A stretch of 64,000 nucleotides of DNA, taken from positions 1,674,001 to 1,738,000 of the forward strand of contig CAVQBJ010000008.1 of assembly GCA_963710725.1 (NCBI GenBank), written 5' to 3'. Positions 63,759-64,000 of this stretch are shown one piece after another. The notes beneath the pieces were generated by a model. It was not told where the DNA came from, searched no databases, and worked only from the letters and a program-made list of their open reading frames with translations. Position numbers and translations under genes: made by a program. Position 1 is the stretch's first letter. Each line of letters starts with the position of its first letter. Source of the stretch: CAVQBJ01 sp963710725 (GTDB lineage Bacteria > Actinomycetota > Thermoleophilia > Solirubrobacterales > Solirubrobacteraceae).

Positions 63759-64000
63759 GTGCGCGGCCGGGCCCACCCACTCGCGACCGTCCCCCCCTCG
63801 CTGCTCGGCGTCCTCTGCGCGGCGCCGCTCGCCGTCGCCTACCTGCTGATCCGGCCGCCGAGCGCGGACCTCGCGGCGGCGACCTACCGCAGCGACCTGT
63901 TCGCGCGCAACGGCTTCCAGCTCTGGGACGACGGCTGGTACGGCGGTCACCACCTTCCCGGGTACTCGCTGTTCGCCCCGGCGCTCGGCGCGCTGCTCAC
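63759..64000 (+). CDS. Membrane protein, N-terminal part, partial
   Basis: GTG 63759 opens a frame that runs off the right edge (80 codons visible). First helix SLLGVLCAAPLAVAYLL (residues 14-30), then an outer loop with LFARNGFQLWDDGWYGGHHL and PGYSLFAPALGALL leading to a second helix. The W-x-x-G-W-Y-G-G-H pattern resembles the first loop of GT-C type integral membrane glycosyltransferases and related polytopic proteins; too little is visible to be sure. Third positions are G/C. Confidence 0.6.
   Translation, partial: MRGRAHPLATVPPSLLGVLCAAPLAVAYLLIRPPSADLAAATYRSDLFARNGFQLWDDGWYGGHHLPGYSLFAPALGALL

Overview
The window is uniformly GC-rich with strong G/C preference at third codon positions. 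It carries actinobacterial hallmarks: a dnaK-grpE-dnaJ-hspR-clpB chaperone operon, purS-purQ-small purL instead of the long PurL, an MmpL exporter, WS/DGAT acyltransferase and a PucR-type regulator. Together with several very large secreted repeat proteins this fits a free-living actinobacterium, possibly class Thermoleophilia (Solirubrobacterales-like). The class is an inference from gene content. I see no rRNA, tRNA, insertion sequence, prophage or CRISPR array.

Layout. 1-9.3 kb: a partial secreted protein, a small conserved protein, then a PadR regulator, an MmpL/RND exporter, a long-chain acyl-CoA ligase (two frame breaks), a WS/DGAT acyltransferase and a PfkB-type kinase on the plus strand; this looks like a lipid activation, esterification and export set. 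9.3-14.2 kb: a PHP-family phosphatase, bifunctional AdhE and a TreT-like trehalose synthase. 14.2-14.6 kb: a non-coding interval full of short repeats. 14.6-26.4 kb: a membrane glycosyltransferase, a UspA-like protein, an arylsulfotransferase lipoprotein and a giant secreted adhesin-like protein (about 2,440 residues, split over three frames). 26.6-31 kb: PEP carboxylase, HAD phosphatase and SDR.

31-46 kb: most of de novo IMP synthesis on the minus strand: purD-purE-purB (4-nt overlaps), purC-purS-purQ-purL (overlapping), purF, purN-purH. The run is interrupted by an FG-GAP propeller protein, a 52-residue membrane peptide and an unknown protein. purM, purK and purA are not in the window. 46-51.5 kb: a GYD protein and three secreted proteins (collagen-like, unknown, IPT/TIG plus beta-helix). 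51.7-58.6 kb: the HspR-controlled chaperone operon. 58.9-64 kb: a PucR-type regulator divergent from a fatty-acid desaturase and a hemolysin-III protein, a second repeat-rich non-coding interval, endonuclease III, an alpha/beta hydrolase, and the start of a membrane protein.

The least explained signals are: (1) a roughly 167-bp degenerate repeat in both gene-free intervals (14.4-14.6 and 61.8-62.0 kb) with a conserved potential stem; (2) a tandem copy of the 3' end of the nth gene beyond its stop codon; (3) four frame breaks, two in each of two genes, all of the same polarity, suggesting either sequence error or recent decay; and (4) clustered TTGTG boxes between the PucR regulator and the desaturase.
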